Below, in pieces: positions 1 to 12,197 of a stretch of DNA of 45,193 nucleotides; position 1 is the first letter of the stretch, and every line of letters starts with the position of its first letter. A program made the position numbers and the translations under genes. The DNA comes from Candidatus Saccharimonadota bacterium (lineage in GTDB: Bacteria; Patescibacteriota; Saccharimonadia; Saccharimonadales; 2-12-FULL-41-12): positions 1-45,193 of the forward strand of contig JALHOM010000011.1 in assembly GCA_022842995.1 (NCBI GenBank). Direction: 5' to 3'. The notes under the pieces are model-generated. The model was not told the DNA's origin and did no database searches. It saw nothing but the letters and a program-made list of their open reading frames with translations.

Positions 1-81
1 TCGATAAAAGCCATTTTATACGATTATGTTTATATTAGCACAAGCTTAAAAAAATGTCAATTTTATGAATTTATTGTTCGC

Positions 82-801
82 TTACCGATGTGCATCATTA
101 GCTGGCGCCAGAGAGAAGTGTTGTCGAATATACGAAATCACTACACTGCCGAGGCGGTCTTCTAATCTGTCTACTTGATTTTCCGGTCGTGGGCTTAGTG
201 TCCCGGCATCGTGCCTGCTAAGGACTGTCCTGGTTGATATCCTTCTGCCGTTTTCCATAAAGCGTTCGCTTGCTACGCCGCTCCTGAAGCCGGGGTGCCT
301 AGAGGAATGCATAAAGTTTGCAGGGGTATTTAGGTCGGTTTTGGTAGAAATTCCATGCAGAGGGTCGTTGGTCTGTAGGCAATAAGCGACGTTGGTTGAT
401 AGCTTCGACGCAACAAAGCGAGAGGCCCTAGACTCGGCTGCGCGCAGATTCGGCCGGCTCATCTCAAAGCGGGAAAGAAGACTTACCGGGGTAAATCTCA
501 TCTCGGTAACTGGCAGTTGTCCAGGTTGGCGTTGCAAAGCCCGTCGGCATATGCGTTCGTAGGTCTGCTGGTAGCATCCGTAGATGAACTCTGTAGCAAG
601 ATTTGTGCATGTATCGTTAGGGATGACTAGTATATCCTGGCTTGGCAAGCGGGAAAGCTGTGCTGCTCTTTGGTCGATATTGCGCTCTAAGGCTTCGACT
701 GGGGGTGAAATGAATTTTGCGCCCACTGCTGAACCTGTAAATAATGATCCTGCTGCTGCGAACGTGGCTATCAGGGGAATCGCGCAACTTTTATTTCGCA
801 T
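82..801 (-). CDS. Exported hypothetical protein with N-terminal signal peptide
   Basis: 239-aa ORF; hydrophobic N-terminus MRNKSCAIPLIATFAAAGSLFTGSAVGA; upstream minus-strand TTGACA-N17-TATGGT and an AAGGA Shine-Dalgarno. Confidence 0.6.
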   Translation of the reverse strand: MRNKSCAIPLIATFAAAGSLFTGSAVGAKFISPPVEALERNIDQRAAQLSRLPSQDILVIPNDTCTNLATEFIYGCYQQTYERICRRALQRQPGQLPVTEMRFTPVSLLSRFEMSRPNLRAAESRASRFVASKLSTNVAYCLQTNDPLHGISTKTDLNTPANFMHSSRHPGFRSGVASERFMENGRRISTRTVLSRHDAGTLSPRPENQVDRLEDRLGSVVISYIRQHFSLAPANDAHR

Positions 802-919
802 ATTATAAGTTCCTTCTTAGCTATGCTTTTTTGATAATGAAATTAACCATACTCTTATGTAGACGCGGTGTCAATTAATGGTAGAAATATTTACAACATG
901 GCCTGGTATTATTAGTTAA

Positions 920-2131
920 ATGATCAAGAAGTTGTTCGCTGACCCTATCCATAAGAGGCTATTGCCGCTCTATTTATCACGGTTTTTCGGCGGGATAGTG
1001 CTCTGGTACGCGGTTGAAAAAGTTTATATGAGCTCTATCGGCTTTGACGCTACCTTGATCGGGATTTCGGCGGCTGTTTTATCTGTTGGGATACTTGTGT
1101 TTGAAGTACCCTTAGGCATACTGGCCGATCGCTGGAGTCGAAAAGGCGTGATGTTGATCGGCGAAGGGTCGTTGATTTTAGCGACTATTGGCCTAGGTCT
1201 GTCCGAGTCGGTTTTGCCGTATATTCTATGTAGTTTGTTTTATTCGTTCTATATCTCATCTAACTCTGGGGCGGTCGATTCCGTTGTATACGACACGTTG
1301 CTTGAGGAAAAAGGCTCGAGAAAGGGCTTCGAGAGATATTACGGCTATGTGCAAATGATCCAAGGCGCCGGCTTGGTTTTGGGCGGTTTGGTAAGCGCGC
1401 TGGTGCTGAGTTTTGATAGCGTGCGCTCAACGTATTTCTGGACGCTTATTCCGCTGGCTTTATCAGTTTTTTTACTCAGTTTCTATAGAGAGCCACGGTT
1501 ACATAAACAAGGTGACGTTGAAAAAATCTTTACTCAGTTTAAGGGCACGCTTAAGATATTGTTTTTTCAGAGAGAATTATTGAAAATCATGATCTTTATG
1601 GCACTTTGTATGACGCTACTCGAGGTTATATACGAAATGGATCAGTTATGGCCTCTGGCTCTGGCCATGCCTTTGATCTGGTACGGTCCACTTAATTCTC
1701 TGCTATTACTCGGCGATGCGCTCAGTGGTCCGTTGGCTGCAAAAATCGCCGATCATAAAAAGTGGTTTATGTTGGCGGTAGCTTTGGTATTGCCGGGGCT
1801 CGCTGCCTTGCAGATAAAAAATATGGTCGTGATAGGACTGGTGTTTTTCATCTTGGTGGCAATCTATAACGCGTTTTATATATATGGACAAGGGGTTATC
1901 CATGACGGGGTGTCGTCTGCCAGACGAACGGGTGCTTCGTCCTTGGCATCGATGTTTTCTAGCTTGGTGATTGTGCCTATGATTATCGGTTTTGGGTATT
2001 TGGTAGACGAGGACTCTATCTTTAGTGCGGCCCTGTGGTTGTTGCCTGTCGGGGCGATTTTGATCGTTGTTAGTATGAGCTTCGAACATCGTAGTAAGCG
2101 GGCTAATTCCATTGTAGAAAATACAGCTTAA
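920..2131 (+). CDS. MFS-type transporter
   Basis: 403 aa, about 12 hydrophobic segments, GILADRWSRKGVM loop typical of MFS. Confidence 0.85.
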   Translation: MIKKLFADPIHKRLLPLYLSRFFGGIVLWYAVEKVYMSSIGFDATLIGISAAVLSVGILVFEVPLGILADRWSRKGVMLIGEGSLILATIGLGLSESVLPYILCSLFYSFYISSNSGAVDSVVYDTLLEEKGSRKGFERYYGYVQMIQGAGLVLGGLVSALVLSFDSVRSTYFWTLIPLALSVFLLSFYREPRLHKQGDVEKIFTQFKGTLKILFFQRELLKIMIFMALCMTLLEVIYEMDQLWPLALAMPLIWYGPLNSLLLLGDALSGPLAAKIADHKKWFMLAVALVLPGLAALQIKNMVVIGLVFFILVAIYNAFYIYGQGVIHDGVSSARRTGASSLASMFSSLVIVPMIIGFGYLVDEDSIFSAALWLLPVGAILIVVSMSFEHRSKRANSIVENTA

Positions 2132-2203
2132 AATAATTGCGCTACGCTCGCTTATGCTTATACTTATATGTAGTCGAAACGACAAACAAAAAAGACAATT
2201 ATA

Positions 2204-2231
2204 TTGACAAAATTACAAAAGCAAGTATAAT
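2204..2231 (+). promoter_or_regulatory. Sigma70-like promoter (TTGACA-N16-TATAAT)
   Basis: TTGACA 2204-2209, TATAAT 2226-2231, upstream of a small ORF. Confidence 0.6.
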
Positions 2232-2289
2232 TGCGTATGTTAGTCGACTAAAACAAACACTATCAAAAACTAACAAGCAGGGGATAACC

Positions 2290-2379
2290 ATGAAATCTGT
2301 ATTTATGGCTTATCAGCTGGAAGATTCCGACGACCCTCTTATCAGAGCGGTTGACGCTATTCTAGCTAAAATCGTATAG
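2290..2379 (+). CDS. Putative 29-aa microprotein MKSVFMAYQLEDSDDPLIRAVDAILAKIV
   Basis: ATG preceded by GGGGATAACC; own promoter and terminator. Confidence 0.45.
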   Translation: MKSVFMAYQLEDSDDPLIRAVDAILAKIV

Positions 2380-2417
2380 CTGACCTCTTGTCAGGTCAAC
2401 ATATCAAAATACGTTTT

Positions 2418-2452
2418 AATAACCTCCATTTCTAGAATGGGGGTTATTTTTT
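2418..2452 (+). terminator. Rho-independent-type terminator
   Basis: AATAACCtCCATT-tctag-AATGGgGGTTATT followed by T-run. Confidence 0.7.
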
Positions 2453-2567
2453 GCTTGTCGCCGCGGAGCTTTGTTAGAATAACAGTTGAATTTAATTTTT
2501 CTCTTCCTTGGATTTAGGGAAAGTGCCTTGCAGGGCTGTATTTTGGTCTGTGAGGAAGTGGAGTTTT

Positions 2568-5624
<3,057 letters not shown>

Positions 5625-5671
5625 GAAACACTATTATAACAGAGGTAGATCGGAGTGGTATAATCATTACT

Positions 5672-5848
5672 ATGCAATCGTTAAAAATAATTATTGCTGG
5701 CATGTTGTTGACGCTAGCTTTTGCTTACTCGGACACGAAAGATCATCGATTCCGGCCTGGCACGCCTTTCAAGAAGAATATACTCCCGAGTGCTATACGT
5801 GTTGTCGTAGTCCTCTTTGGTGCTCTTTGGGTTATACCGAGAATCTGA
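5672..5848 (+). CDS. Small (58 aa) membrane protein, apparently leaderless
   Basis: MQSLKIIIAGMLLTLAFAYSDTKDHRFRPGTPFKKNILPSAIRVVVVLFGALWVIPRI; TATAAT at 5659-5664, 7 nt before ATG; too short for the supplied ORF track. Confidence 0.45.
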   Translation: MQSLKIIIAGMLLTLAFAYSDTKDHRFRPGTPFKKNILPSAIRVVVVLFGALWVIPRI

Positions 5849-5869
5849 ACACCGAGTCACTCGATTGGT

Positions 5870-5896
5870 TTTTGGTAGCGGTGACAGGATTTGAAC
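5870..5896 (-). pseudogene. tRNA 3'-end fragment (T-loop + acceptor + CCA)
   Basis: Minus strand GGTTCAAATCCTGTCACCGCTACCAAAA resembles the tRNA-Met 3' end 59 bp away (..GTTCAAATCTCGCCCCTGCTACCAAAA). Confidence 0.6.
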
Positions 5897-5931
5897 CAAA
5901 TTAAACTATGATTCGATTCATTTATTTTTTT

Positions 5932-6008
5932 TGGTAGCAGGGGCGAGATTTGAACTCGCGACCCCAGGCTTATGAGTCCTGTGCTCTAACCAACTGAGCT
6001 ACCCTGCC
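5932..6008 (-). tRNA. tRNA-Met (CAT), CCA encoded
   Basis: GGCAGGGTAGCTCAGTTGGTTAGAGCACAGGACTCATAAGCCTGGGGTCGCGAGTTCAAATCTCGCCCCTGCTACCA folds as a 77-nt cloverleaf. Confidence 0.95.
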
Positions 6009-6127
6009 TTACCAAAAGAAATAAATGAACTAAGTGTAGAATCACGGCTTATATAGCTTCGCGCAATGAATCTATTTTTTCAAGGAGCGATTCTTTGGCT
6101 CTGCATATAATTTTACTGACCGTAAAA

Positions 6128-6166
6128 TTATGAGTCCTGTGCTCTAACCAACTGAGCTACGCTGCC
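6128..6166 (-). pseudogene. tRNA-Met 5'-half copy ending in the anticodon loop
   Basis: 38/39 nt identical to 5970-6008; followed (minus strand) by palindrome CATAATTTTACggtcaGTAAAATTAT instead of the 3' half. Confidence 0.75.
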
Positions 6167-6201
6167 CCCAAAAAGAAATCTAAACTGTTAAATATCCTAA
6201 G

Positions 6202-6270
6202 GCTCTAACCTCCGCTGACTAGCGGTTGACCGTCCGACGAAGCCTTGGCGAAGTCGGAAGCTACGCTGCC
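6202..6270 (-). pseudogene. Second degenerate tRNA-Met 5' fragment interrupted in the D-loop by a hairpin segment
   Basis: gctctaacc (6202-6210) and agctacgctgcc (6259-6270) match the tRNA; 48 nt with CCGCT/AGCGG and TCCGAC/GTCGGA stems between them. Confidence 0.5.
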
Positions 6271-6391
6271 AAACATAAAGATACAAATAATTATGAATCT
6301 CTGAAGGCTAAATATCTGGAAATACGCTTGCTAATATATCACGTTTTACATCTGTTATCCAGTATCTCGCGTGCAAGTAAAGGGGAAATCG

Positions 6392-7558
6392 TTATTTCTG
6401 GTTTTTATACCATTCGGTAAATTCTTGCCAGACTGGTTCGTCAATGTTGAGCAAATCGGGGTTTTTTGACCAGGTATCTTGCAGGGAATCGCTAGATCCC
6501 TCCTCGGAAATGCTTTTTAGGAGGCTAATTCCCGGTCCGCTCGACGGGCTACTACGGAAAACGTAGCGACTGCGACCGGTAAAAACTTTGGTTTCTTCTC
6601 CGTTCACGAAGCAGAGTTTCGACACCAGAAAGATTTCTTTATTGGGCTTATCGCGAACCAGAGCCAGCCAATCATCGGCCGAAAACCATTGATTGACATG
6701 TTTTGTATAGGCGCCCGGAAAGCCGTTAAGCGCAGGGATTTCCCAAAAATGGTCATTGACCAACACGGCCCTCTGGACTTTTTCGTAAACTTTGCGAGAT
6801 TTATCCTGGATCAATTCGTCGGCGTTGGTAGACTGAATTTCGTTAACTTCGACAGGGTTTTGAACGAGGTCTATGCCTTTGACAGAACAGATGCGTTTGC
6901 CAACTCTAAATTTAATCTCGTTGGTGGTGCAGTAAAGTAGCGCGTTGGTTTGTTCTTTGGGGAAATAATCTGGATTTTCGCGAAGTACTTCCTTCAAACT
7001 CGACCATAGTTCACTAACTTCGTCCGATAAAGCAATTTTCGAATCCTTGGCCGCAATTAGCATCTCGGGAGTTATGTTAAATACCCGGTAGCCTTTCCCC
7101 TCGGAAAGTACGTTCAAGATGTCTGGCATAATCTTGTCGAGGGCGTATATAAATCGACTTTCAGGGCTGTCTCGTTTTTCATAATTGTCTATTGCTTGCA
7201 GGCCTTCGGGGAAATCGTGCCATAGTTCGGACAGCGTTTGTAGCGCCAGATGTTCGCGCTCTCTCTTTCTCATTTCGGCCTCGGGGGTGCGACCTATGAC
7301 CATTTCGTCCCCAGCATAAATTTCCACAAAGTCATGAACGAGGGCATATTTAATCAAGAGTTCTTTGCTTAGGTGGGGGTAGAAATCCCCGAGGAACCAG
7401 GCTGCCATGGCCAAGGCGAAGCTGTGTTCGACATCGTTTTCGTAGTAGTCGCTCGTTTTGCGGTCTGGATAGGGCATGCGTCTCTTAATTTGAGCAAGGT
7501 CAATAATTTGACTCTGCAGGTCAATGAGGCGTTGAAGCCTATCGCTAATGTCGGTCAT
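6392..7558 (-). CDS. HD-domain phosphohydrolase (YfbR/HD_3-like) fused to a Ham1/ITPase-like domain
   Basis: N-terminal ENDVEHSFALAMAAWFL..ALVHDFVEIYAGD; C-terminal LYCTTNEIKFRVGKRI..VEVNEIQS..VLVNDHFWEIPALNGFPGAYTKHV matches the RdgB/Ham1 pattern. Confidence 0.75.
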   Translation of the reverse strand: MTDISDRLQRLIDLQSQIIDLAQIKRRMPYPDRKTSDYYENDVEHSFALAMAAWFLGDFYPHLSKELLIKYALVHDFVEIYAGDEMVIGRTPEAEMRKREREHLALQTLSELWHDFPEGLQAIDNYEKRDSPESRFIYALDKIMPDILNVLSEGKGYRVFNITPEMLIAAKDSKIALSDEVSELWSSLKEVLRENPDYFPKEQTNALLYCTTNEIKFRVGKRICSVKGIDLVQNPVEVNEIQSTNADELIQDKSRKVYEKVQRAVLVNDHFWEIPALNGFPGAYTKHVNQWFSADDWLALVRDKPNKEIFLVSKLCFVNGEETKVFTGRSRYVFRSSPSSGPGISLLKSISEEGSSDSLQDTWSKNPDLLNIDEPVWQEFTEWYKNQK

Positions 7559-7571
7559 AATTTATGATTAT

Positions 7572-8468
7572 ATGGTGAAAATCAGCCTTAAACCAGGTAC
7601 ATATGTTTTAGCGGTCTCTGGCGGTGTCGACTCCGTCGTACTCTTGCACCTCATAACTCATGACTCATATCTCATGACTCAATGCCAATTTATCGTTGCT
7701 CATTTCGATCATGGCATCCGCTCAAACTCGGCCGACGACGAGAAATTTGTGCGCAAATTGGCCTCACAATACGGTTTAGTGTTTGAATCATCGAAAGGTG
7801 ATCTCGGGCCTGAAGCCTCTGAAGCGCTTGCTCGCCAGAAACGATATGAATTCTTGCGAAAAGCGGCCGTTAAACACCGTGCAGATGGCATAATTACCGC
7901 TCATCATAAAGACGACGCTATAGAAACGGCAATCCTCAATATACTCCGGGGGACAGATCGGCTTGGACTGAGTAGTTTGCGTCCAGAAAGCGGCGATTTG
8001 CACAGGCCACTGCTAGGGGTTTATAAAAAAGAAATCTTGGCCTACGCCAAGACTAACAGCATCTCATGGGTAGAGGACGAAACGAATTCCTCGGATAAAT
8101 ATCTTCGTAACCGTGTACGGAAAGCACTAGATAAAGCTAACCCAGAAGTAAAATCGGCTTTCGAAGCCTGGCTCGCCGGCATGGAGCGACTCAATGACCA
8201 GATAGATCTGTTAATGGGTGATTTTTTAAAGCAAAACTTGGACGCTAACGGCGATGTTGTGAGGTCAAAATTCATCGCACTCGACCATAATCTGGCCAGA
8301 GAATTCGTGGCCGTATGGCTAAGAATGTTCGAGATAGAGTTCGATCGGAAACTTCTCGAAAAACTGGTAATTGATCTAAAAGTCGGCAAAATTCACGCCG
8401 AGTTCGATATCGATAAACATCATTATTTTTCCCTCGGGAGTAAACAGATTAGCCTTCGGAGGCGATGA
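7572..8468 (+). CDS. tilS: tRNA(Ile)-lysidine synthase
   Basis: VSGGVDSVVLLHL PP-loop, AHFDHGIR, TAHHKDDAIETAILNILRGT. Confidence 0.93.
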   Translation: MVKISLKPGTYVLAVSGGVDSVVLLHLITHDSYLMTQCQFIVAHFDHGIRSNSADDEKFVRKLASQYGLVFESSKGDLGPEASEALARQKRYEFLRKAAVKHRADGIITAHHKDDAIETAILNILRGTDRLGLSSLRPESGDLHRPLLGVYKKEILAYAKTNSISWVEDETNSSDKYLRNRVRKALDKANPEVKSAFEAWLAGMERLNDQIDLLMGDFLKQNLDANGDVVRSKFIALDHNLAREFVAVWLRMFEIEFDRKLLEKLVIDLKVGKIHAEFDIDKHHYFSLGSKQISLRRR

Positions 8469-8581
8469 TCTGTATAATGACTAGGCACTGGGTTATTTGC
8501 GCCTCGCATTTATATAGGTGCGGCAGATCTACCTTCATTAGAGATTATATTTATTTGAATTAAGCGAGTTTTGAATTTTTT

Positions 8582-10468
8582 ATGGCAAAGAAATCATTAA
8601 ATTTGAATCAAAAAAAGTCGGGGAAAAACGATGATTCCCGCAAAAAAAACATAAAAAACATTGGGTTCGTTGTAATACTGTTAATTGTTGGATTAATAAT
8701 TTTTGCATCAACCAACCGCTCGGATAATTTAAAAGATGTTGCCCTGTCTGACGTTGTTACTCGTGCCAATAACGGTGAGGTTAAAAAAATTGAGATTAGC
8801 GGTAACGACCTCAAGATCACGAAACAAGAAGAAGATAAGCCGAGTGAAAAGAGCCGCAAGGAAGCTGGATCTAGTATCTATGAGCAGGGGCTTAATCTTG
8901 ATACGAAGGCCGAAGTTAAAGTAAATGAACCATCTAACAGTGGCAGCCTCATAACCACTGCGTTAATCACGGTGCTGTTGCCGGTTTTGGTCATTGTGCT
9001 AGTCATGATGTGGATGTTTAAGAGCGCTCAAGGCCAGGGCAATCAAGCGATGAGCTTTGGTAAAAGTCGTGCACGGCTGTACGGTAACCAAAAAGACAAA
9101 GTTTCATTTAAAGATATTGCTGGTAGCGATGAAGCCAAGCAAGACCTTCAAGAAGTTGTTGAGTTTCTGAAGTTTCCAAAGAAGTTCGAAGACGTAGGCG
9201 CCAAGATTCCAAAAGGTGTACTTTTAGTAGGTCCTCCGGGAACCGGTAAGACTATGTTGGCTCGTGCTACAGCCGGCGAAGCGAATGCACCGTTCTTTAG
9301 TATCTCTGGTTCAGAATTCGTAGAAATGTTTGTTGGTGTTGGTGCGTCTCGCGTACGAGATCTGTTTGCCAAGGCAAAAAAGAACGCTCCATGTATTATT
9401 TTCGTTGACGAAATCGACGCCGTTGGTCGCAAGCGTGGCTCTGGTATGGGTGGTGGTCATGACGAACGTGAGCAAACACTAAACCAGATATTGGTAGAGA
9501 TGGACGGCTTCGAACAAGGCGAAAACGTTATTGTCCTCGCGGCAACCAACCGAGCCGATGTTTTAGACCCAGCGTTATTGCGCCCTGGACGATTTGACCG
9601 ACGAGTTAATATCGGTTTGCCGGATAGACAAGACCGAGAGGCTATTTTGAAAGTGCATTTTGAAAAGAAGCCGCTCGATAAAGCGGTTGATCTTAATGCA
9701 TTGGCCGCCAAGACTGCTGGTAGTTCTGGCGCGGATCTGTCGAACATCGCTAACGAATCGGCAATCCTGGCTGCTCGTAAGGGCTCCAAGACCATTACCA
9801 ATGACATTGTCACTGAAGCCTTTGAAAAAGTTGCTATTGGCCCAGAGCGTAAGAGCAAGATCATGTCTGATTTTGAAAAGCAGCTCACTGCCTATCACGA
9901 AGCAGGTCATGCTTTGGTGGGGCACGTTTTACCGGAGAGCGATCTTGTGCATAAAGTCACTATCATTCCTCGCGGTGGCACGGGTGGTGTAACGTGGTTT
10001 ATTCCACCAGAAGACAAGAGCTATCACTCGATCTTGGAATATAAAGATGTGCTTGCCAGAATGTTAGGCGGACGCATAGCCGAAGAAGTTATCTACGGCA
10101 AAGACCGCGTGACTACTGGTGCTGGATCTGATTTGCAGAAAGCCGCTGAACTGGCGCGCGAAATGATCATTAACCAAGGTATGGGCAAGAAGCTTCGCGA
10201 CCAAGTATTCCATGTCGAGACGGGCATCATGTTCGAGCGTGTGACGCACGAGCGACAATATTCAGAAGAAACGGCCAAAGTTATCGACGACGAGATCGAA
10301 GATTTGATCTCAGAAGCTGCACGGCGTGCTCGTGAAGTGATCAAGGCTAACATGACGTATCTAGAGAAACTCAAAGATGCCCTTCTCGAGAAAGAGACTG
10401 TCGAGGCCGATGAAGTTATCCGGCTCTTCGAAGGTACGCAGATGCCTAAGTCCGCATCACTCGAATAG
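8582..10468 (+). CDS. ftsH: ATP-dependent zinc metalloprotease FtsH
   Basis: [27 protein letters not shown] region, [10 protein letters not shown]. Confidence 0.98.
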   Translation: MAKKSLNLNQKKSGKNDDSRKKNIKNIGFVVILLIVGLIIFASTNRSDNLKDVALSDVVTRANNGEVKKIEISGNDLKITKQEEDKPSEKSRKEAGSSIYEQGLNLDTKAEVKVNEPSNSGSLITTALITVLLPVLVIVLVMMWMFKSAQGQGNQAMSFGKSRARLYGNQKDKVSFKDIAGSDEAKQDLQEVVEFLKFPKKFEDVGAKIPKGVLLVGPPGTGKTMLARATAGEANAPFFSISGSEFVEMFVGVGASRVRDLFAKAKKNAPCIIFVDEIDAVGRKRGSGMGGGHDEREQTLNQILVEMDGFEQGENVIVLAATNRADVLDPALLRPGRFDRRVNIGLPDRQDREAILKVHFEKKPLDKAVDLNALAAKTAGSSGADLSNIANESAILAARKGSKTITNDIVTEAFEKVAIGPERKSKIMSDFEKQLTAYHEAGHALVGHVLPESDLVHKVTIIPRGGTGGVTWFIPPEDKSYHSILEYKDVLARMLGGRIAEEVIYGKDRVTTGAGSDLQKAAELAREMIINQGMGKKLRDQVFHVETGIMFERVTHERQYSEETAKVIDDEIEDLISEAARRAREVIKANMTYLEKLKDALLEKETVEADEVIRLFEGTQMPKSASLE

Positions 10469-10512
10469 TTATCGCTCAGCATTTAGCCTGTTAATAATCT
10501 GGTAACACGCCT

Positions 10513-10543
10513 ATAATATTGAGCATAGAATCTATGCAATATT
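10513..10543 (+). promoter_or_regulatory. TATAAT -10 overlapping the palindrome AATATTgaGCATAGAaTCTATGCAATATT
   Basis: Stems read directly; lies between ftsH and murJ. Confidence 0.45.
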
Positions 10544-10601
10544 CGTGCTGTTTATCTGGTATTGAAATGTCTCCTGCCTCCGGTGCTGATCGGAGGCGGT
10601 T

Positions 10602-12197
10602 TTGAGTCGTTCTCGGCGTATTTTGGCCAAGGCTAACCAGCGTATAAGTCTGGGTAGTGCGGCTGCGCTTTTGATCGGAGCTTCTCTGATAGGGCAGTTG
10701 CTGGGATTCCTTCGCATTAAGTTGGTTAATGCCAACTTTCCAGCGCTTGGCCCGGAAAGCACCGATGCATATTTTGCTGCTTTTAAAATACCTGATCTAT
10801 TTTTCTTTACTCTGGCTGCGGGGGCACTAGGTGTCGCCTTCATGCCGTTTCTAGCCGAGCATCTGCACCGAGGGGATAAAAAAGGTGTCTGGGAGTTGTC
10901 AAACAGTCTTCTGAACCTGCTGGCAATTGTAATGGCTGTAATCGGGGTGATTATATTCGTGTTTGCCGAGCCGCTTCTCCAGTATGTGGTGGCTCCAAAT
11001 ATGAGTCCCGAACAAATGCACAATGCTACTACGATTATGCGTTTGATCGCCTTTAATCCATTGCTCTTTACTATTGCCGGAATTTTAACCAGTGTTCAGC
11101 AGACTTTTGGAAGATTTTTCTTTTATGCCGCTGCACCGCTTTTTTATAACCTAACGATCATATTCAGTATTTATTTGTTTAAAGACGACCTAGGATTGAT
11201 TGGCTTAGGTGTTGGCGCGCTTATCGGCGCTATATTACAAGTTTTTATCGCCTTGCTTGGCTACATTGGCTTGAAATACAAATATAGTGTCAGAATCGCC
11301 TGGCAAAACCCTGATTTCAAGCAAATACTACGTCAGTTGCCACCTCGCTCGATTGATCAAGGTATTGATTCGATTAACAGTGTGGTAGAAACTAATTTAG
11401 CTCGCAGATTAGGCGAGGGAAAGCTGACTTATTATGAGAACGCTTATGCTCTTCAGAGTGCTCCTTCGCTTTTGATTGGGACCACTATTTCTACAGCAGC
11501 ATTTCCACGACTCACTGAACGCTTGGCTCAGGGTCGCAGAGATTTATTTAGAAAAGAATTTTTGCAGATTCTGCGAACCATGATCTGGATTATTTTGCCG
11601 ATTGTGGTGATTGCCTATTTCTTGAGAGGCTACCTAGCGCGTCTGATTTTTGCTAATGACGCACCTCAGATTGCTCTGATTTTTGGATTTTTTGCCGGGG
11701 CGATTTTCTTCAGAACAATTTACGCTCTGATTTCGCGTTGGTTTTATGCCCAAAAAGATAGTCGGACGCCTCTATATGTTTCGATCTTTTCTATCGGGCT
11801 GAATATTATCTTGGCGTATGCATTGTCTCGACCGAGTGCCTACGACATTGCTGGTTTGGCTATGGCGCAGTCTTTCGTGGCGGCGGCTGAAGTGCTTATC
11901 TTGCTGGCTATTATGTTCATCCGTGATCGCAAAATGCTCGATAAAGACTTTTGGATTGGGATATATCGTATTTTGTCAGTGACAGGTTTTGCGGTTGTGA
12001 CTGCATATATAATGCTTTCGATATACCCGTTACTTAGTACGGATCGAGGCTTCTTTACTCTCGGCGGGAAGCTGCTTGCAATCGTGATACCGACCTTCAC
12101 GGTTTACGTCGTTATGTCGATTTTGTTTGGCCTGAGTGAGCCAAAACCGGTACTGCGGAAGGTTAAAGCAATTATTCTCAAACCAATCAGAATTTGA
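10602..12197 (+). CDS. murJ: MurJ/MviN-type lipid II flippase (TTG start)
   Basis: 531 aa, SLIGQLLGFLRIKLVNANFP..STDAYFAAFKIPDLFFFTLAAGALGVAFMPF. Confidence 0.9.
   Translation: MSRSRRILAKANQRISLGSAAALLIGASLIGQLLGFLRIKLVNANFPALGPESTDAYFAAFKIPDLFFFTLAAGALGVAFMPFLAEHLHRGDKKGVWELSNSLLNLLAIVMAVIGVIIFVFAEPLLQYVVAPNMSPEQMHNATTIMRLIAFNPLLFTIAGILTSVQQTFGRFFFYAAAPLFYNLTIIFSIYLFKDDLGLIGLGVGALIGAILQVFIALLGYIGLKYKYSVRIAWQNPDFKQILRQLPPRSIDQGIDSINSVVETNLARRLGEGKLTYYENAYALQSAPSLLIGTTISTAAFPRLTERLAQGRRDLFRKEFLQILRTMIWIILPIVVIAYFLRGYLARLIFANDAPQIALIFGFFAGAIFFRTIYALISRWFYAQKDSRTPLYVSIFSIGLNIILAYALSRPSAYDIAGLAMAQSFVAAAEVLILLAIMFIRDRKMLDKDFWIGIYRILSVTGFAVVTAYIMLSIYPLLSTDRGFFTLGGKLLAIVIPTFTVYVVMSILFGLSEPKPVLRKVKAIILKPIRI

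Noticed and set aside
220-231. AAGGACTGTCCT, similar to the centre of the palindrome before dnaJ
   Set aside because: Single short match inside a coding region, without longer arms; could be chance.
1706-2185. Antisense ORFs opposite MFS, tgt, queA, ftsH, dnaK, dnaJ and similar genes
   Set aside because: They overlap strongly supported genes on the other strand and show no recognisable domain; ordinary shadow ORFs.
6226-6420. 64-aa plus-strand ORF near the tRNA-Met fragments
   Set aside because: Starts within a degenerate tRNA/hairpin segment and overlaps the HD-Ham1 gene end; no protein evidence.
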